Below, in pieces: positions 1-11,130 of a DNA stretch of 64,000 nt; the stretch's first letter is position 1, and every line of letters starts with the position of its first letter. The stretch lies in contig NW_025813696.1 of the NCBI RefSeq assembly GCF_021917145.1, positions 365,607 to 429,606 of the forward strand, in the 5' to 3' direction. Origin of the DNA: Hypomesus transpacificus. Taxonomy: Eukaryota > Chordata > Actinopteri > Osmeriformes > Osmeridae. A model generated the notes under the pieces. It was not told the origin of the DNA and searched no databases. It saw only the letters and a list, made by a program, of their open reading frames with translations. The position numbers were made by a program, and so were the translations under genes.

Positions 1-829
1 CAGCTGACCCAGTGTGTGTCTCTCTCTCTCTCTCAGCCTGAGGTGTGTGACAAACAAAGGGTTAAAGCGTCCCCTGCCCTCCCCCAGTGCAGGAGCTGTC
101 CAGGTTAGCAGAAGCCTTCTGGTCTGTGTCCTGGTCCCTCTTATCTGCAGTATCTAACCCATCCGCACCACTAACATGATGTGAATAACCAATGAACACT
201 GGTCTCAGGCCAGGCTTGTACTGTAGTGTGATAGATACAGGTGAAGCTACTGGAACACCTCATATACAACAACAGAAAGACCATGGTTACAGGCCGAGCC
301 TTTAAGAGAGATTTCTTCAGTTGCCTAATATCTGTAAATATCTCAGTTTTTAACCACAACTAGAGCCTACTGTATGTGTCCTGTGTGTAGTTTGAGGTGA
401 TATATAAATACACATGCTTGACCTGCTTTAGAGGCTGGTGGTGCCTGTGTAGGAGGGATCCTTTGAAACCTAACATACATTTCTCTGCTGTGTTTCATAA
501 AGAAACCTGGCTGGCAGGTCTTTGTTTGGATGTATATGGGCTACTGACTGACATCCGCCACAAGGGGATAGTCCACGTCTGCCACATGATTATGGGAAAT
601 ATAATTTCAGTTTTTGTATGGGCCTAACCGTCAGTGGAAACGACCGAAACCGTCTCGCTAATTCATACATTTTAGAGCCGACCAGGATGAATCAACAAAA
701 ACATAAACAAGATCAGAATAACGGGACGTCTCCAATGGCAACTGGTACCGGAGGGATCTTTCTCACCCCCATCTGCACATTGCGGGGTGCCGCCATCATA
801 ATGAACACAACAACAAAGCCGTCATGTAC

Positions 830-1372
830 CTGTATGGAGCCGGAACTGGCTTTCAGTCTCGTGTTGAGGACATCGTGCATGACTTGGCTGTGGTTGTGCA
901 TGCTGTAAAGCAGGCGCAGCGGCACCGTGTCCTCCTTCCCGACGAACCTGCTCGCATCACGAAGAGCCTTCGCGTTCGACAAGGCGTCTCCTGCACAGAG
1001 GAAAACACCGATATTTATGACCGCGATATTTTCATCCTCGCAGAAAACAGCAATGAAAAACACAATGAAAACCTTTTTAGTCCCATATCTTATTATCGTC
1101 TTTATTTATTAATAATTTAAAAAAAAATACAGCGAATGTAGGCTATCATACGAAACATGCAAAGCCTATTTTAGAGCCTGTTTACGTCGGGGCTCCCGGT
1201 TAACGCATTAACATAACACAGGTTGTCAGTGATACCAAAACAGCTTCCCCATATTTCAAAATAATGCGACAGTTCAGTCTCTATTACCGTTTCGATGAGG
1301 ATTGGTGGAGACAACGACGTGTATCAGTCCAGAGGCGCACAAAAGCGAAGCCCACCATCGCAGATGCATCAT
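830..1372 (-). CDS. adam22: ADAM22-like protein, exons 1-2 only (gene runs off the left edge)
   Basis: ADAM22 is a catalytically inactive ADAM-family membrane protein of neurons (LGI1 receptor). Exon 1 (1288-1372) starts with two ATGs and encodes a signal peptide beginning MMHLRWWASLLCASG, ending in phase 1 at a GT donor (1287-1286). Exon 2 (830-990) follows an AG at 992-991 and ends at donor 829-828. Joined, the chain reads G-DALSNAK, then RFVGKEDTVPLRLLYS and later LNTRLKASSG, which parallels the ADAM22 propeptide pattern I remember (GDA..., RFVERQ.IVPLRLIY, LDTRV). The exon ends exactly where the human exon ends, after Gln. Placement next to dbf4 in the same orientation matches human 7q21. 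The remaining exons (metalloprotease-like, disintegrin, EGF, TM) are outside the window. The ATG choice is the first that gives a signal peptide in frame. A longer open frame up to position 1063 reads into intron 1 and is not the real start. Confidence 0.82.
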
Positions 1373-2986
1373 CACCTACTCTGGTGTTGAATGGACAGCA
1401 AAATAAAAACAATGCGCTATTCCAAAAGCTGATTCTGTCTTCGCTAGAGGACCATCACATTCGAGCAGAGGCTGCGATGGGAGCGCGCGCTAGTCGTCTG
1501 GTTAGCGCATTCCCTCGCGCTGGTGGCCATCAGGGTTTTCTATCGTCTCTCGCGCTGAACGCTGAGCGCATCTGAGCGCGCTGAGCCCCTATGGAACACA
1601 GCGGAGTGGGAGGAGAGAGGATGGAGGGAGGAGGGACACCTCCTTAAAACACATCAATATCCAGCGGATCACTGCAGAAGCGCTTCATGAATAAATATAA
1701 GAGCGTGAGGTGGGATGCCGGGAACTGTAGGCTAATGGATCTTCCTCAGAGGAGGATAGAGCTGGGTCTGTGCAGGGCCGGCCCAAGCCTTTAAGGGGCC
1801 TTAAGCAGAATTGGGCCGGCCCTGGGTCTACGTAAGAAAAATCTAAATTTGTATGCTTTGTTACTTGAGAAAGTCCCTGGACCAATGTCAACTCGCCACT
1901 CCCTTGATAAACAAAGACGCTTCGACTGTTCAAGGATCTTCAGGATGAGCGTGCACGTGTGTGGCTTGCTCTTTTCACACATCTATACATAGATTTATAA
2001 TGCACATATATAGATACATATTGTTACTTAGTCACACATCAGGTATGTAATTAATGTATTGTCTGATATATGTAGACATTATGGCAGTTGAGGTGAGAAG
2101 TTCAGTGGTCTCCTCTGACGGTACGGTACCAGACGGTAGCAGACGGTACGGTACCAGACGGTACGGTACCAGACTGTACCAGACCACAGTTGCCTTCCAC
2201 TAATCGTTGTCATCCCTTTGGACAGCTTTAGAGCCTGCCTCCCCCTGCCCCCCCCCCCTGCCCCCCCCCCCTGCCCCCAGCAAGCCTCTACAGCAGCGAG
2301 GGGAGCAAAGCCTGGAGCTAATGCACTATCTGCAGACAAACAGCAAGCTCAAAACCCATCAAGCTAATGCTCTGTTCCTTTAGGGGTCATTCGATCCATA
2401 TTGAGATTGAGAAAGTCATTTTGTCTATATTACTTATGAGACATTGTAGACATTCTGAACCTTCCCCACGTCGTCTCATCTGGAACAGTCCCACGCACAG
2501 GGCTTCAGATAGTCCCAATCATTTAATACACACTTATTCATAGCATTCTATTCTTCAATCTGTATTATAAACACTAAATACAATATTGTATCAATTCCTT
2601 AAGACTGCACACCATAACTACTTCCTGTATGATGTCACATCTTGGACCACAGGGTGACCAATAGACTCCAGTTCATTTCAAAGTCAAACACATGCAGCAG
2701 TGGTGTCCTATCAGCAACACAAGGTTTAACAGCATGTTCAGTCCAGGTGAAGCTGGGCATGTTAAACTCTATAACACTCCACATTGTTGTGAATACACCC
2801 CCCCCCCACTCCCTACATAGAAAAACACATTTACTTTAATAAATCACAGTGCATTCTGTATAAGTGGCTGAGCAGGTCTGGGCTAGGCCACCATAACATG
2901 ACTAAAAGTCAGATTGAACAGATTGAAAAACCTGTTCAGCATTAGTTCTCAAGTGGGATAGTGGAACAGCCCCGCTCTGCCTCTCG
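1373..2986. other. Intergenic interval between adam22 and dbf4
   Basis: No gene was recognised here. The adam22 promoter and 5' UTR should lie just right of 1372; this stretch to about 1600 is CpG-rich with several GCGC motifs. The remainder holds a 52-bp hAT-like mini-element (1773-1824), a short GGTACGGTACCAGAC tandem repeat (about 2119-2185) and poly-C runs (2249-2275 and 2798-2808). The dbf4 3' UTR must also end within it, but I see no convincing AATAAA on the minus strand close to the stop codon. Confidence 0.6.
1773..1824. mobile_element. 52-bp hAT-like miniature element
   Basis: The sequence begins CAGGGCCGGCCCAA and ends TTGGGCCGGCCCTG, a perfect 14-bp terminal inverted repeat, with only about 24 bp between the arms. 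It is flanked by GGTCTGTG (1765-1772) and GGTCTACG (1825-1832), an imperfect 8-bp duplication (6 of 8). CAGGG termini and 8-bp target duplications are typical of hAT transposons. It has no coding capacity. Confidence 0.6.
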
Positions 2987-5900
2987 TCACCCTGGGAAGC
3001 CCTGGAACTCCCAGTCCATATCCTCACTGGACTGGAACAGCTGCCAGATGTTCAGGATGGAGCTGCTCTTGGTGAGCTCCCCAGCTTCCCCACAGCCCGG
3101 AGAGCTGGCCTGAACGGACACTTTCCGTCTCTTCCGCTTAAAGTCCCGGACCTTCCTGTGCAGCTTCCTGTCAGGGGAGGGGCTGCTGTTCCTGCGCTGA
3201 GGAGCAGCCCGCTCCCCTCTCCCCAGGGGGGCCTCTCTCTCTGCCACGCTCAGCCCTGGTGGGAACTCCTCCTCCTGTAGTCGTGACATGAACACGTAGA
3301 GCCGTGAGGAAGGAACCACCAGGTTTCCAGAGGGAACACTCCGCTTGACAACCTCACCACAATGACAGCTAACGGGTCTGTTCTTCTCCATGCAGGCACT
3401 CGCACCCTCCAGGCCACCAGGGGGCAGTGTGTCAGGCTCACTGAAAGAAGGATGAACACTAATGGTTTCTTGTACTGCTCCAGCGACGGATGAGAGCGCA
3501 GGGCTGGTCCCTGGGGGGAGGGTGGGAGTGCGTGTGTGGAGGGAGCCCTGCCTGGAGGGTCGTTTGCAGGGGAGGGATCTGGTGTGAAGCTGAGGGTCTG
3601 AGCCCCTTCTCTCCTCAGCTGCGTGTCCGAGGGAGGGGGGGACACTGCAGTGTTCTGCTGGGTGTACCGGAAGCCCTGCCCCGGCCTGGGGTCCTGCCTG
3701 GGGTCCTGCCTGGGGTCCTGCCTGGGGTCCTGCCCCGGCCTCTGCCTGGGGCCCTGCCCCGGTCTGGGGTCCTGCCTGGGGTCCTGCCTGGGGTCCTGCC
3801 CCTGCCTGGGGCCCTGCCTGGGGCCCTGCCTGGGGCCCTGCCTGGGGCCCTGCCTGGGGTCCTGCCTGGGGTCCTGCCCCGGCCTGGGGCCCTGCCTGGG
3901 GCCCTGCCTGGGGTCCTGCCTGGGGTCCTGCCTGGGGTCCTGCCTGGGGTCCTGCCCCGGACTGGGGACCTGCCTGGGGTCCTGGCCCTGCCTGGGGTCC
4001 TGGCCCTGCCTGGGGTCCTGGCCCTGCCTGGAGTCCTGGACCTGCCTGGGGTCCTGGACCTGCCTGGGGTCCTGGACCTGCCTGGGGTCCTGGACCTGCC
4101 TGGGGTCCTGGCCCTGCCTGGGGTCCTGCTCCGACCTGGGGCTCCACTCTGGAAGGCCAGAGCGAAGTCTGGTCTCTCCCTGTTCCCAAGGCATCCATCC
4201 CCCCCTCCTCCTCCTTCACACACAGGCCAGGAGCACGCAGTGTGGAGCTGATACTGCACCTGGGCCTGCAGGAAACCACAACACACACACCAGGAATGTA
4301 AAGACAGACATCAAACCGGACAGAGGCAGCAGACAGAGGTAGAGGCAGCAGACAGAGGTACAGGCAGCAGACAGAGGTACAGGCAGCAGACAGAGGTAGA
4401 GGCAGCAGACAGAGGCAGCAGACAGAGGCAGCAGACAGAGGCAGCAGACAGAGGTAGAGGCAGCAGACAGAGGTAGAGGCAGCAGACAGAGGTAGAGGCA
4501 GCAGACAGAGGTACAGGCAGCAGACAGAGGTACAGGCAGCAGACAGAGGTAGAGGCAGCAGACAGAGGCAGCAGACAGAGGCAGCAGACAGAGGTAGAGG
4601 CAGCAGACAGAGGTAGAGGCAGCAGACAGAGGTAGAGGCAGCAGACAGAGGTACAGGCAGCAGACAGAGGTACAGGCAGCAGACAGAGGTACAGGCAGCA
4701 GACAGAGGCAGCAGACAGAGGTAGAGGCAGCAGACAGAGGTAGAGGCAGCAGACAGAGGTACAGGCAGCAGACAGAGGTACAGGCAGCAGACAGAGGTAC
4801 AGGCAGCAGACAGAGGTAGAGGCAGCAGACAGAGGTAGAGGCAGCAGACAGAGGCAGCAGACAGAGGCAGCAGACAGAGGCAGCAGACAGAGGTAGAGGC
4901 AGCAGACAGAGGTAGAGGCAGCAGACAGAGGTAGAGGCAGCAGACAGAGGTACAGGCAGCAGACAGAGGTACAGGCAGCAGACAGAGGTAGAGGCAGCAG
5001 ACAGAGGCAGCAGACAGAGGCAGCAGACAGAGGTAGAGGCAGCAGACAGAGGTAGAGGCAGCAGACAGAGGTAGAGGCAGCAGACAGAGGTACAGGCAGC
5101 AGACAGAGGTACAGGCAGCAGACAGAGGTACAGGCAGCAGACAGAGGCAGCAGACAGAGGTAGAGGCAGCAGACAGAGGTAGAGGCAGCAGACAGAGGTA
5201 CAGGCAGCAGACAGAGGTACAGGCAGCAGACAGAGGTACAGGCAGCAGACAGAGGTACAGGCAGCAGACAGAGGTAGAGGCAGCAGACAGAGGCAGCAGA
5301 CAGAGGCAGCAGACAGAGGAAGAGGCAGCAGACAGAGGTAGAGGCAGCAGACAGAGGTACAGGCAGCAGACAGAGGTACAGGCAGCAGACAGAGGTAGAG
5401 GCAGCAGACAGAGGTACAGGCAGCAGACAGAGGTACAGGCAGCAGACAGAGGTACAGGCAGCAGACAGAGGTAGAGGCAGCAGACAGAGGTAGAGGCAGC
5501 AGACAGAGGCAGCACACAGAGGCAGCAGACAGAGGCAGCAGGACTTAAAGAGCACGCACCGCCTGTTGGGTGGTGGGATGTGGAGGAAGCTGAACGGCAG
5601 AGTGGACACCAGCCTGTCCACCAGCAGGTACTGGTCACTCTGAGCGAAGGTCTTGTGGAGCTCACCCTGAAGGTGCTGCAGGTTCACACAGGGATCCTCT
5701 GGGTCAACATGCACTCATCGGTAGCTACATTGTTACAACATTTTCCTGTACATGTGAAGGTGAATATACATGCTTGCAATAGCTGGATTGTGACTCACCA
5801 TTTACAAAAATGCTGTCGACATTTATAGTGCATCTCTTCATAGTGTATCTCGGTTCCAGTAACGGTAATGGTTTTTACTCAGAGAGTATTGGACTTACAG

Positions 5901-8149
5901 TTTTGATGTTTTCGTATTTAAGGACGCAGCACTCGCAGTAGCCCCCTCGTTTCCGGTTCTTCCTGGGTCTGATCCGCCCTCTCTCCTCACTGGCTGAGGT
6001 CCGTGCCCCTCTGGCCCTGAGGAACCCCATAGGTAAATCAATGAAAGGTCAGAGTTCACATCACACTGCAGAGCAACCATTGGAGAACTTCTCTCCTATT
6101 GCTGCTCTCACAAGCCTTTATCAGATGTGCATCATAACGCAGATGAGAATACGGTAAACCTTTTTCCACTGAGGCAGGAGGAACGCGAGAGGCAGGAAGA
6201 ACGTGAGAGGCAGGAAGAACGTGAGAGGCAGGAGGAACGTGAGAGGCAGGAGGAACGTGAGAGGCAGGAGGAACGTGAGAGGCAGGAAGAACGTGAGAGG
6301 CAGGAGGAACGCGAGATGCAGGAAGAACGCGAGAGGCAGGAAGAACGCGAGAGGCAGGAGGAACGCGAGAGGCAGGAGGAACCGGAAGGCTCCTTACAGG
6401 TGTTGAAATTAATAGAATAATCGATGAATCGCGATGCAGACATGGACGATGCTGCATCGATGCAGTGGCCGACCATAATCGATTTTAACGCAATGATGTC
6501 GCTCGTTAATTTTCCGGCCGTGGCATAAACATTCAAATGAAAAATAACATTCTCAGTAGCCTAACCCGTTTCATCTAGACCTATGAGAGACTCTAGTCTC
6601 ATCTGGGTCTCATTTACCTGACATCATTCGTCGCGATTCGCATACCTGCCAGAGCAAAATGGCAGAGTGTGGTTGTGAGATCATCCTTAAAAACACGCCA
6701 AGCATTTTAAAAGGTGAGATATGGAACTTCATTTTGGATTTTACCAACAGGTTGGGAAGCACGAACTGGATACATCGCATGCGATATGCAAATCCTGTCA
6801 CACTTAATTAAATACGTTGAAAACACTACCAACTTTAGGAATCATGTTAGCCGTTTCCATCCTGAGTTACTAGCAACAACACCTGCCGCGGAAAACGCTA
6901 ACTCTGGGCCAGCAACTCTGAGGATTGATGCAACTCTGTTTTCAATACTGCTAATAATGCTGTGTTCAGACTTTGTTAATTAATAAAGATTATTTATATC
7001 TTACGACAACGTACTTCTATTTTTGGATGAAAATATAACTGTTTGAGCCAAAACTATGATTATTATGATTTCAATGTTAACCTTTTGCCTTTATGAAATC
7101 GTAATGAATTGTGTATGTTAGTTGGTCTTTAAGCATGGCATGTCGTCACAGCGTTTTGTCAATAATTAATATAGAAATAAGAAATATAGAAAACGGTATT
7201 ATATTGAACTATACAGTATCTTAATGCATTATGTCAAGTCAAGTATCCTATATGGCTTTAATAGAAAAAATGTATTTGACGCATCGTGATGCATCAAGTA
7301 ATCAGATCGAAGACATGATAATCGTCATCAAATCGGGAGGTCAGTGTCACTTCCCACCTGTGGGCTCCATACCTGTGCTGTGTAGGTGACCTTCCAGGCT
7401 CCTTGTCCTCCAGGAGGAAGGGACTACAGGGGGAGGCTGATGTGAGGCTGAACTCTGGCATGTTGGGCATGGCCAGGTAAATCGGTCTGTAATGTCTGGG
7501 GAAAACCAACAAGTGAACATAGTGTGAACTTATTCAGACAATCAAATGTAAACAATTGTTGTGATTTTTAGGGGTCATCTTGTCGGTGTAGACTCGCCTG
7601 CTTGAGTCCTCCATCTTAAGGAAGGGCTTCTTAATCCTCCCTGCTGAGGAAAACCGAGCGGATGTTAGAAGCAGAGCACGGGCCGAGTCCCACCACTCAC
7701 ATGTCCCCAGCTGGGCACTGAAACAGCCTGGATCAATAAACTAAACAAGGACATCTACCACGGCTCACAGCGAAACCACTCACATCACCATAACCACACC
7801 CAAGATGCACAATTTGAGCTCAATATCCATTGTCTTAAGACCACTTCCCTCTGAGGAAGTAGATTATTTACCCTTGTATTGGGGAAAGCCCGGTCTTCCT
7901 GTGTCTGGTTTGGTCTGCAGAGGAATAAACAGTGAGCAGATACCAGTGTAAAATATGTACCTTATTTCTGTCCCATTCTGGGGTTATCAAAATGTAGGAA
8001 ACACAACTCACAGTTTTCTTGCAGGCAACAGCAGTCTGTAGGCTGACATTCTTCTTCTTCTTCTTTTCAACATACGCAGTTATATCTGGAACCAACAACA
8101 TGGATTTAAAATAATCAGCATTCATTCCAGTAAGAATTTAAATCAATTA

Positions 8150-8201
<52 letters not shown>

Positions 8202-9774
8202 ATAGAAGATACCATCAATGTAGAGGATTTTCACCCCCCACTCTAGTGCCTTAGACAGGGTCTTGTTGACTTGTAACCTTTCCTAAACACAAACAGAACA
8301 CAAAAGCAAAGATGTCACCCCTTAAGTGAAAACCACCCTGCACACTGATGGTCTGTTAAAACAGTGTTATCATAACATGTCCGTGTGAAGTAGCTTGGCA
8401 AACTAATGAGCATAGATGAGCTCCATACCTGCTCTTTAACCACCCTGTCCACTAAAGACTTCCCTCTGCTCTGGACCACCTGAAACAGAGGAGGGGGGCA
8501 AATGAGAGAGCAAGAAATAGAGAGTGAAAATCAGTCCAGAGGCAAACTGTTAATACACTCATCATAACTTAATTTCTGTCGGTGGACAGAAAACAGACAA
8601 GCGCAGACATTCGGCCCTTAAACTCACAGTATCGTTTGGGCCCTGGGAGCTGCCTCTGATGCTGCAGGGCCCTGGGTGAGGGTGAGGAGAGCTGGGTCTG
8701 CAGGGCCCTGGGTGAGGGTGAGGAGAGCTGGGTCTGCAGAGCCCTGGGTGAGGGTGAGGAGAGCTGGGTCTGCAGGGCCCTGGGTGAGGGTGAGGAGAGC
8801 TGGGTCTGCAGGGCCCTGGGTGAGGGTGAGGAGAGCTGGGTCTGCAGGGCCCTGGGTGAGGGTGAGGAGAGCTGGGTCTGCAGAGCCCTGGGTGAGGGTG
8901 AGGAGAGCTGGGTCTGCAGGGCCCTGGGTGAGGGTGAGGAGAGCTGGGTCTGCAGGGCCCTGGGTGAGGGTGGGGAGAGCTGGGTCTGCAGAGCCCTGGG
9001 TGAGGGTGAGGAGAGCTGGGTCTGCAGGGCCCTGGGTGAGGGTGGGGAGAGCTGGGTCTGCAGAGCCCTGGGTGAGGGTGAGGAGAGCTGGGTCTGCAGG
9101 GCCCTGGGTGAGGGTGAGGAGAGCTGGGTCTGCAGAACCCTGGGTGAGGGTGGGGAGAGCTGGGTCCAGAGTCAGGACTGGGGACAGGAGAGTCCTGGCT
9201 CAGGTACTGCACATATCTGGCCTCATTCTTATTGGAAACCAGGTACTTGATCTCCTTACTGAAGAACTTCTCAATGGTCTGAGAGGGAAACACAGTAAGA
9301 ACACATGGTTTAGGAAATGCATTTAAAATATGTATTTTGTATATGTGTGAAGGTATGCTTTTTTTCTTACCCCTCCTAGCTTTGTGATGTCATTTTCCAG
9401 CGTCTCTGTCCGTTTGTTTGATGGTAAATCAAGGTAAAACACTTTCCCTATGAAAGGCTTACTGGCGACTGAGCGGATTCCATCGGCCTGTTTGATCAGG
9501 CTCTTCGTTGCTGATGTGTGCCCACTGTCAACTATCTTAAGATCTAGATTGATTGGGAATGTTAGGATATACATCAGGACACACAAACCACAGAGTTTGG
9601 TATAACATTCACAGTCTAATTCTACTTTCTGCAAAGACAAATAATAACGATTAATAAGGTTCAAAGAGCCAGTTGCATGATCTGATGAAGAAAAGAATAA
9701 AGGTTTATACCTTGCAAACTGGGCTTGGATGACTTATGATGAATTCGTCTGGATTTCATGTTATTCAACTTCAT
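2987..9774 (-). CDS. dbf4: Protein DBF4 homolog A, regulatory subunit of CDC7 kinase
   Basis: DBF4 activates CDC7 (DDK), which phosphorylates MCM helicase to fire replication origins in the nucleus. Exons: 9711-9774, 9371-9543, 8628-9278, 8429-8479, 8213-8282, 8012-8085, 7872-7914, 7598-7640, 7373-7495, 5899-6016, 5560-5675, 2987-4265; total 934 aa. Motif N/BRCT-like region: [12 protein letters not shown] in exon 2, then [17 protein letters not shown] in exon 3 and [17 protein letters not shown] across exons 5-6. Motif M is [13 protein letters not shown] (exon 9, about residue 393). Motif C is the CCHH finger [15 protein letters not shown] with C458/C461 and H471/H477 (exons 10-11). Near the C-terminus lie [17 protein letters not shown] and a [17 protein letters not shown] tail like the human end. 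Exon 8 uses a GC donor (CAG|GCGAGT). Exons 3 and 12 each contain an in-frame coding minisatellite, making the protein longer than the human one (about 670 aa). A second ATG at 9759 is an alternative start. Exon 2 was placed by a TCCTAAC branch site and phase. Confidence 0.93.
3667..4140 (-). repeat. Coding minisatellite in dbf4 exon 12 (Gly-Pro-Gln-Ala repeats)
   Basis: Tandem 12-bp and 18-bp units, built around CTGCCTGGGGTC, fill about 470 bp. On the minus strand they read GPQA and GPGPQA in the dbf4 frame without a stop. All three frames stay open on both strands because the units are multiples of three, which produces several long spurious ORFs. The array lies between the exon 12 acceptor and the conserved C-terminal motifs, so in this assembly it is part of the protein as a low-complexity linker. 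Confidence 0.85.
4319..5540. repeat. 1.2-kb intronic minisatellite (dbf4 intron 11)
   Basis: The array consists of 18-bp (GGTAGAGGCAGCAGACAGA, varying to GGTACAGG) and 12-bp (GGCAGCAGACAGA) units in irregular order. It lies wholly between the exon 11 donor (5559) and the exon 12 acceptor (4266). The long open frames with CCLYLCLLP repeats across it are artefacts of unit lengths divisible by three; the phase 2 join of exon 11 to exon 12 skips it. Confidence 0.9.
6174..6385. repeat. 18-bp minisatellite in dbf4 intron 9
   Basis: About 11-12 copies of CAGGAGGAACGCGAGAGG with A/G and C/T variants. Reading frames through it (RQEERE on plus, SSCLSR on minus) are repeat artefacts with no conserved flanks. 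Confidence 0.88.
6397..7346. mobile_element. hAT-family DNA transposon remnant
   Basis: The interval sits inside dbf4 intron 9. Its plus strand encodes a degenerate BED-finger-like fragment at about 6795-6880 with [20 protein letters not shown], the TTNLRNH..HP pattern found in the N-terminal zinc finger of hAT transposases. The ends show related inverted sequences: TCGATGAATCGCGATGCAGA near 6420 and the reverse complement of CGCATCGTGATGCATCAAGT near 7278. There is no catalytic domain, so it is a deleted, non-autonomous copy. Exact termini and target duplication are uncertain. Confidence 0.5.
8157..8199. repeat. (AT)n microsatellite
   Basis: About 21 AT dinucleotides preceded by an A run, in dbf4 intron 5 just downstream of the exon 5 donor. 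Confidence 0.97.
8662..9165 (-). repeat. 36-bp coding minisatellite in dbf4 exon 3 (14 copies)
   Basis: Fourteen 36-bp units encode the 12-residue block [12 protein letters not shown], with P/L/F variation at one position. The block follows directly after [17 protein letters not shown], which aligns with human QTLGRISPVPSPES, and precedes GSSQGPNDT at the exon end. In human DBF4 the same position has one SPHPSHDGSS-like stretch, so the array looks like an expansion of a pre-existing Ser-Pro-His segment. It separates the BRCT-like N motif from the rest of the protein. Confidence 0.92.
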
Positions 9775-11130
9775 ATGCAAACACCGTCAGCCTCTCGCGG
9801 AATGCTGTGTGAGATGACGTGTAAACAGATACGTTATTTTCCGGTTGTTTACATACTTCACGTAAAAATTCAAATCAGATACAATTGCATTACTGTACAA
9901 TACATCATTGGTGAAACATTAGCTGCTATGACTAATACAGCCTTCCTCGGCAGACGGAAATATGTGTTTTAAATGTTTACATTACCTAGGCAGGAAGTCG
10001 AAACTGCTCAGCTCGCTAGCATTGATCTTCCTTATGAGCAGCTTGTTCTGTTCGTTGCTGCTGGCTAACTCGTGCGAGCCAACCAACTTCCACAAAGATA
10101 TATTAGCATGACTTTTATATTAGTATCCGCTGGTTATTTCGCATTATCGCTTTGGATGTGATGCTAGCTATTTCGCTAGGTAACGTTTTGAACTTGGTGT
10201 CTGAGCTAGTTAACTTTTGTTTGGTTCTTGTTTCCCGCTTCAACAGTCAGTGGTCAAAGGGCAGGATTGCCAGATAAAGAACTAACCCCCGTATGAGCAT
10301 GTTGCCATCGTTCAATGGTTTTTACTTATTTTTGTCAATACTCACTGAATTACATTCTGTGACTTATCACTTTCTTATATATTTAGGAAAGAGACGAGTA
10401 GGCATTTACAACAAAACTAATCCCACGCGTAAAAATTAAACGCCCAAAACATTCTTACCACCATTGCGAGTATTTAAAAAAAAACCTGGCAACCCAATGA
10501 ATGTCTTCTTACTGTGAAAGATAATTTGCGTTTTGAACGCACAGTTTCGACTAATTCTTGATTTCAAAATTGGAAAAATATGCGTACACAAAACACATGT
10601 TTTGAAATACAATATATATACAATATGTGTGGATTATTTACTGTTTAATGCGTTTTTATTTGTCTTGAAATGTCAAAAAATGTACAGGAGTCAATGTGCT
10701 TCTGTCAATGTAAAAAAAATATGTATACAAATGTTACGTTGTGTAAGTTATTCAGCGATCATCAGCATGTGTTATGGAATTGTGCACACCCGTGATTCTG
10801 AGCTCCACGAAAGATACGACCTACTGACTTAAAGAATTAGATTATGACTATTATAAAGTTGATTTGTTACTGATTCAGGAGGTGTCAGTTACGAACATCC
10901 AGAAGCGTCGATAACTCCAAACTCCTAGCTATCTAACTAACCAGCTGTTTGCATCCAATGCTGAATTCACTCCTGCTGCTGTATACGTTTTAGAGGTAAA
11001 GTGTTACTGCCAGACTACACACATACACTTTAGCCTTGATGCACTGTACTTTATTATGGTGTTTAATACCAGCTTCATTATGTTGTCTAGATTTTTTTTG
11101 TAACAAGAAATTGTATGGTTTCTAGCAGTT
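9775..11130. promoter_or_regulatory. Head-to-head dbf4/slc25a40 promoter interval
   Basis: The two start codons diverge and lie 1.36 kb apart. The slc25a40 ATG is preceded at 11124-11125 or 11127-11128 by an AG after a T-rich stretch, so at least one non-coding slc25a40 exon must lie upstream, probably in 9990-10300 where the sequence is less AT-rich. The right half (10320-11120) is AT-rich with no recognisable gene. I could not place transcription start sites; the bidirectional-promoter reading rests on geometry only. Confidence 0.5.

Noticed and set aside
713-1063. A 116-residue minus-strand frame starting MFFIAVFCED as a complete adam22 start
   Set aside because: Its first 20-odd residues precede a clear acceptor (CTCTGTGCAG|GA); the phase-matched upstream exon at 1288-1372 supplies a proper signal peptide instead.
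1264-1575. Plus-strand 103-residue frame beginning MRQFSLYYRF
   Set aside because: It is antisense to adam22 exon 1 and the CpG-rich promoter; no similarity or splice context supports it.
3490-4342. Plus-strand GVLPGVLP and CLGSCLGS frames
   Set aside because: Antisense shadows of the GPQA coding minisatellite of dbf4, open only because units are multiples of three.
4300-5665. A very long minus-strand open frame with CCLYLCLLP repeats
   Set aside because: It is read-through of an intronic minisatellite with 12/18-bp units. The dbf4 exon 11 to exon 12 join is phase-correct when this segment is spliced out, and the repeat has no counterpart in DBF4.
6127-6536. [12 protein letters not shown] coiled-coil-like frame on plus and SSCLSR on minus
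   Set aside because: An 18-bp minisatellite within a dbf4 intron with no conserved start, flanks or splice signals.
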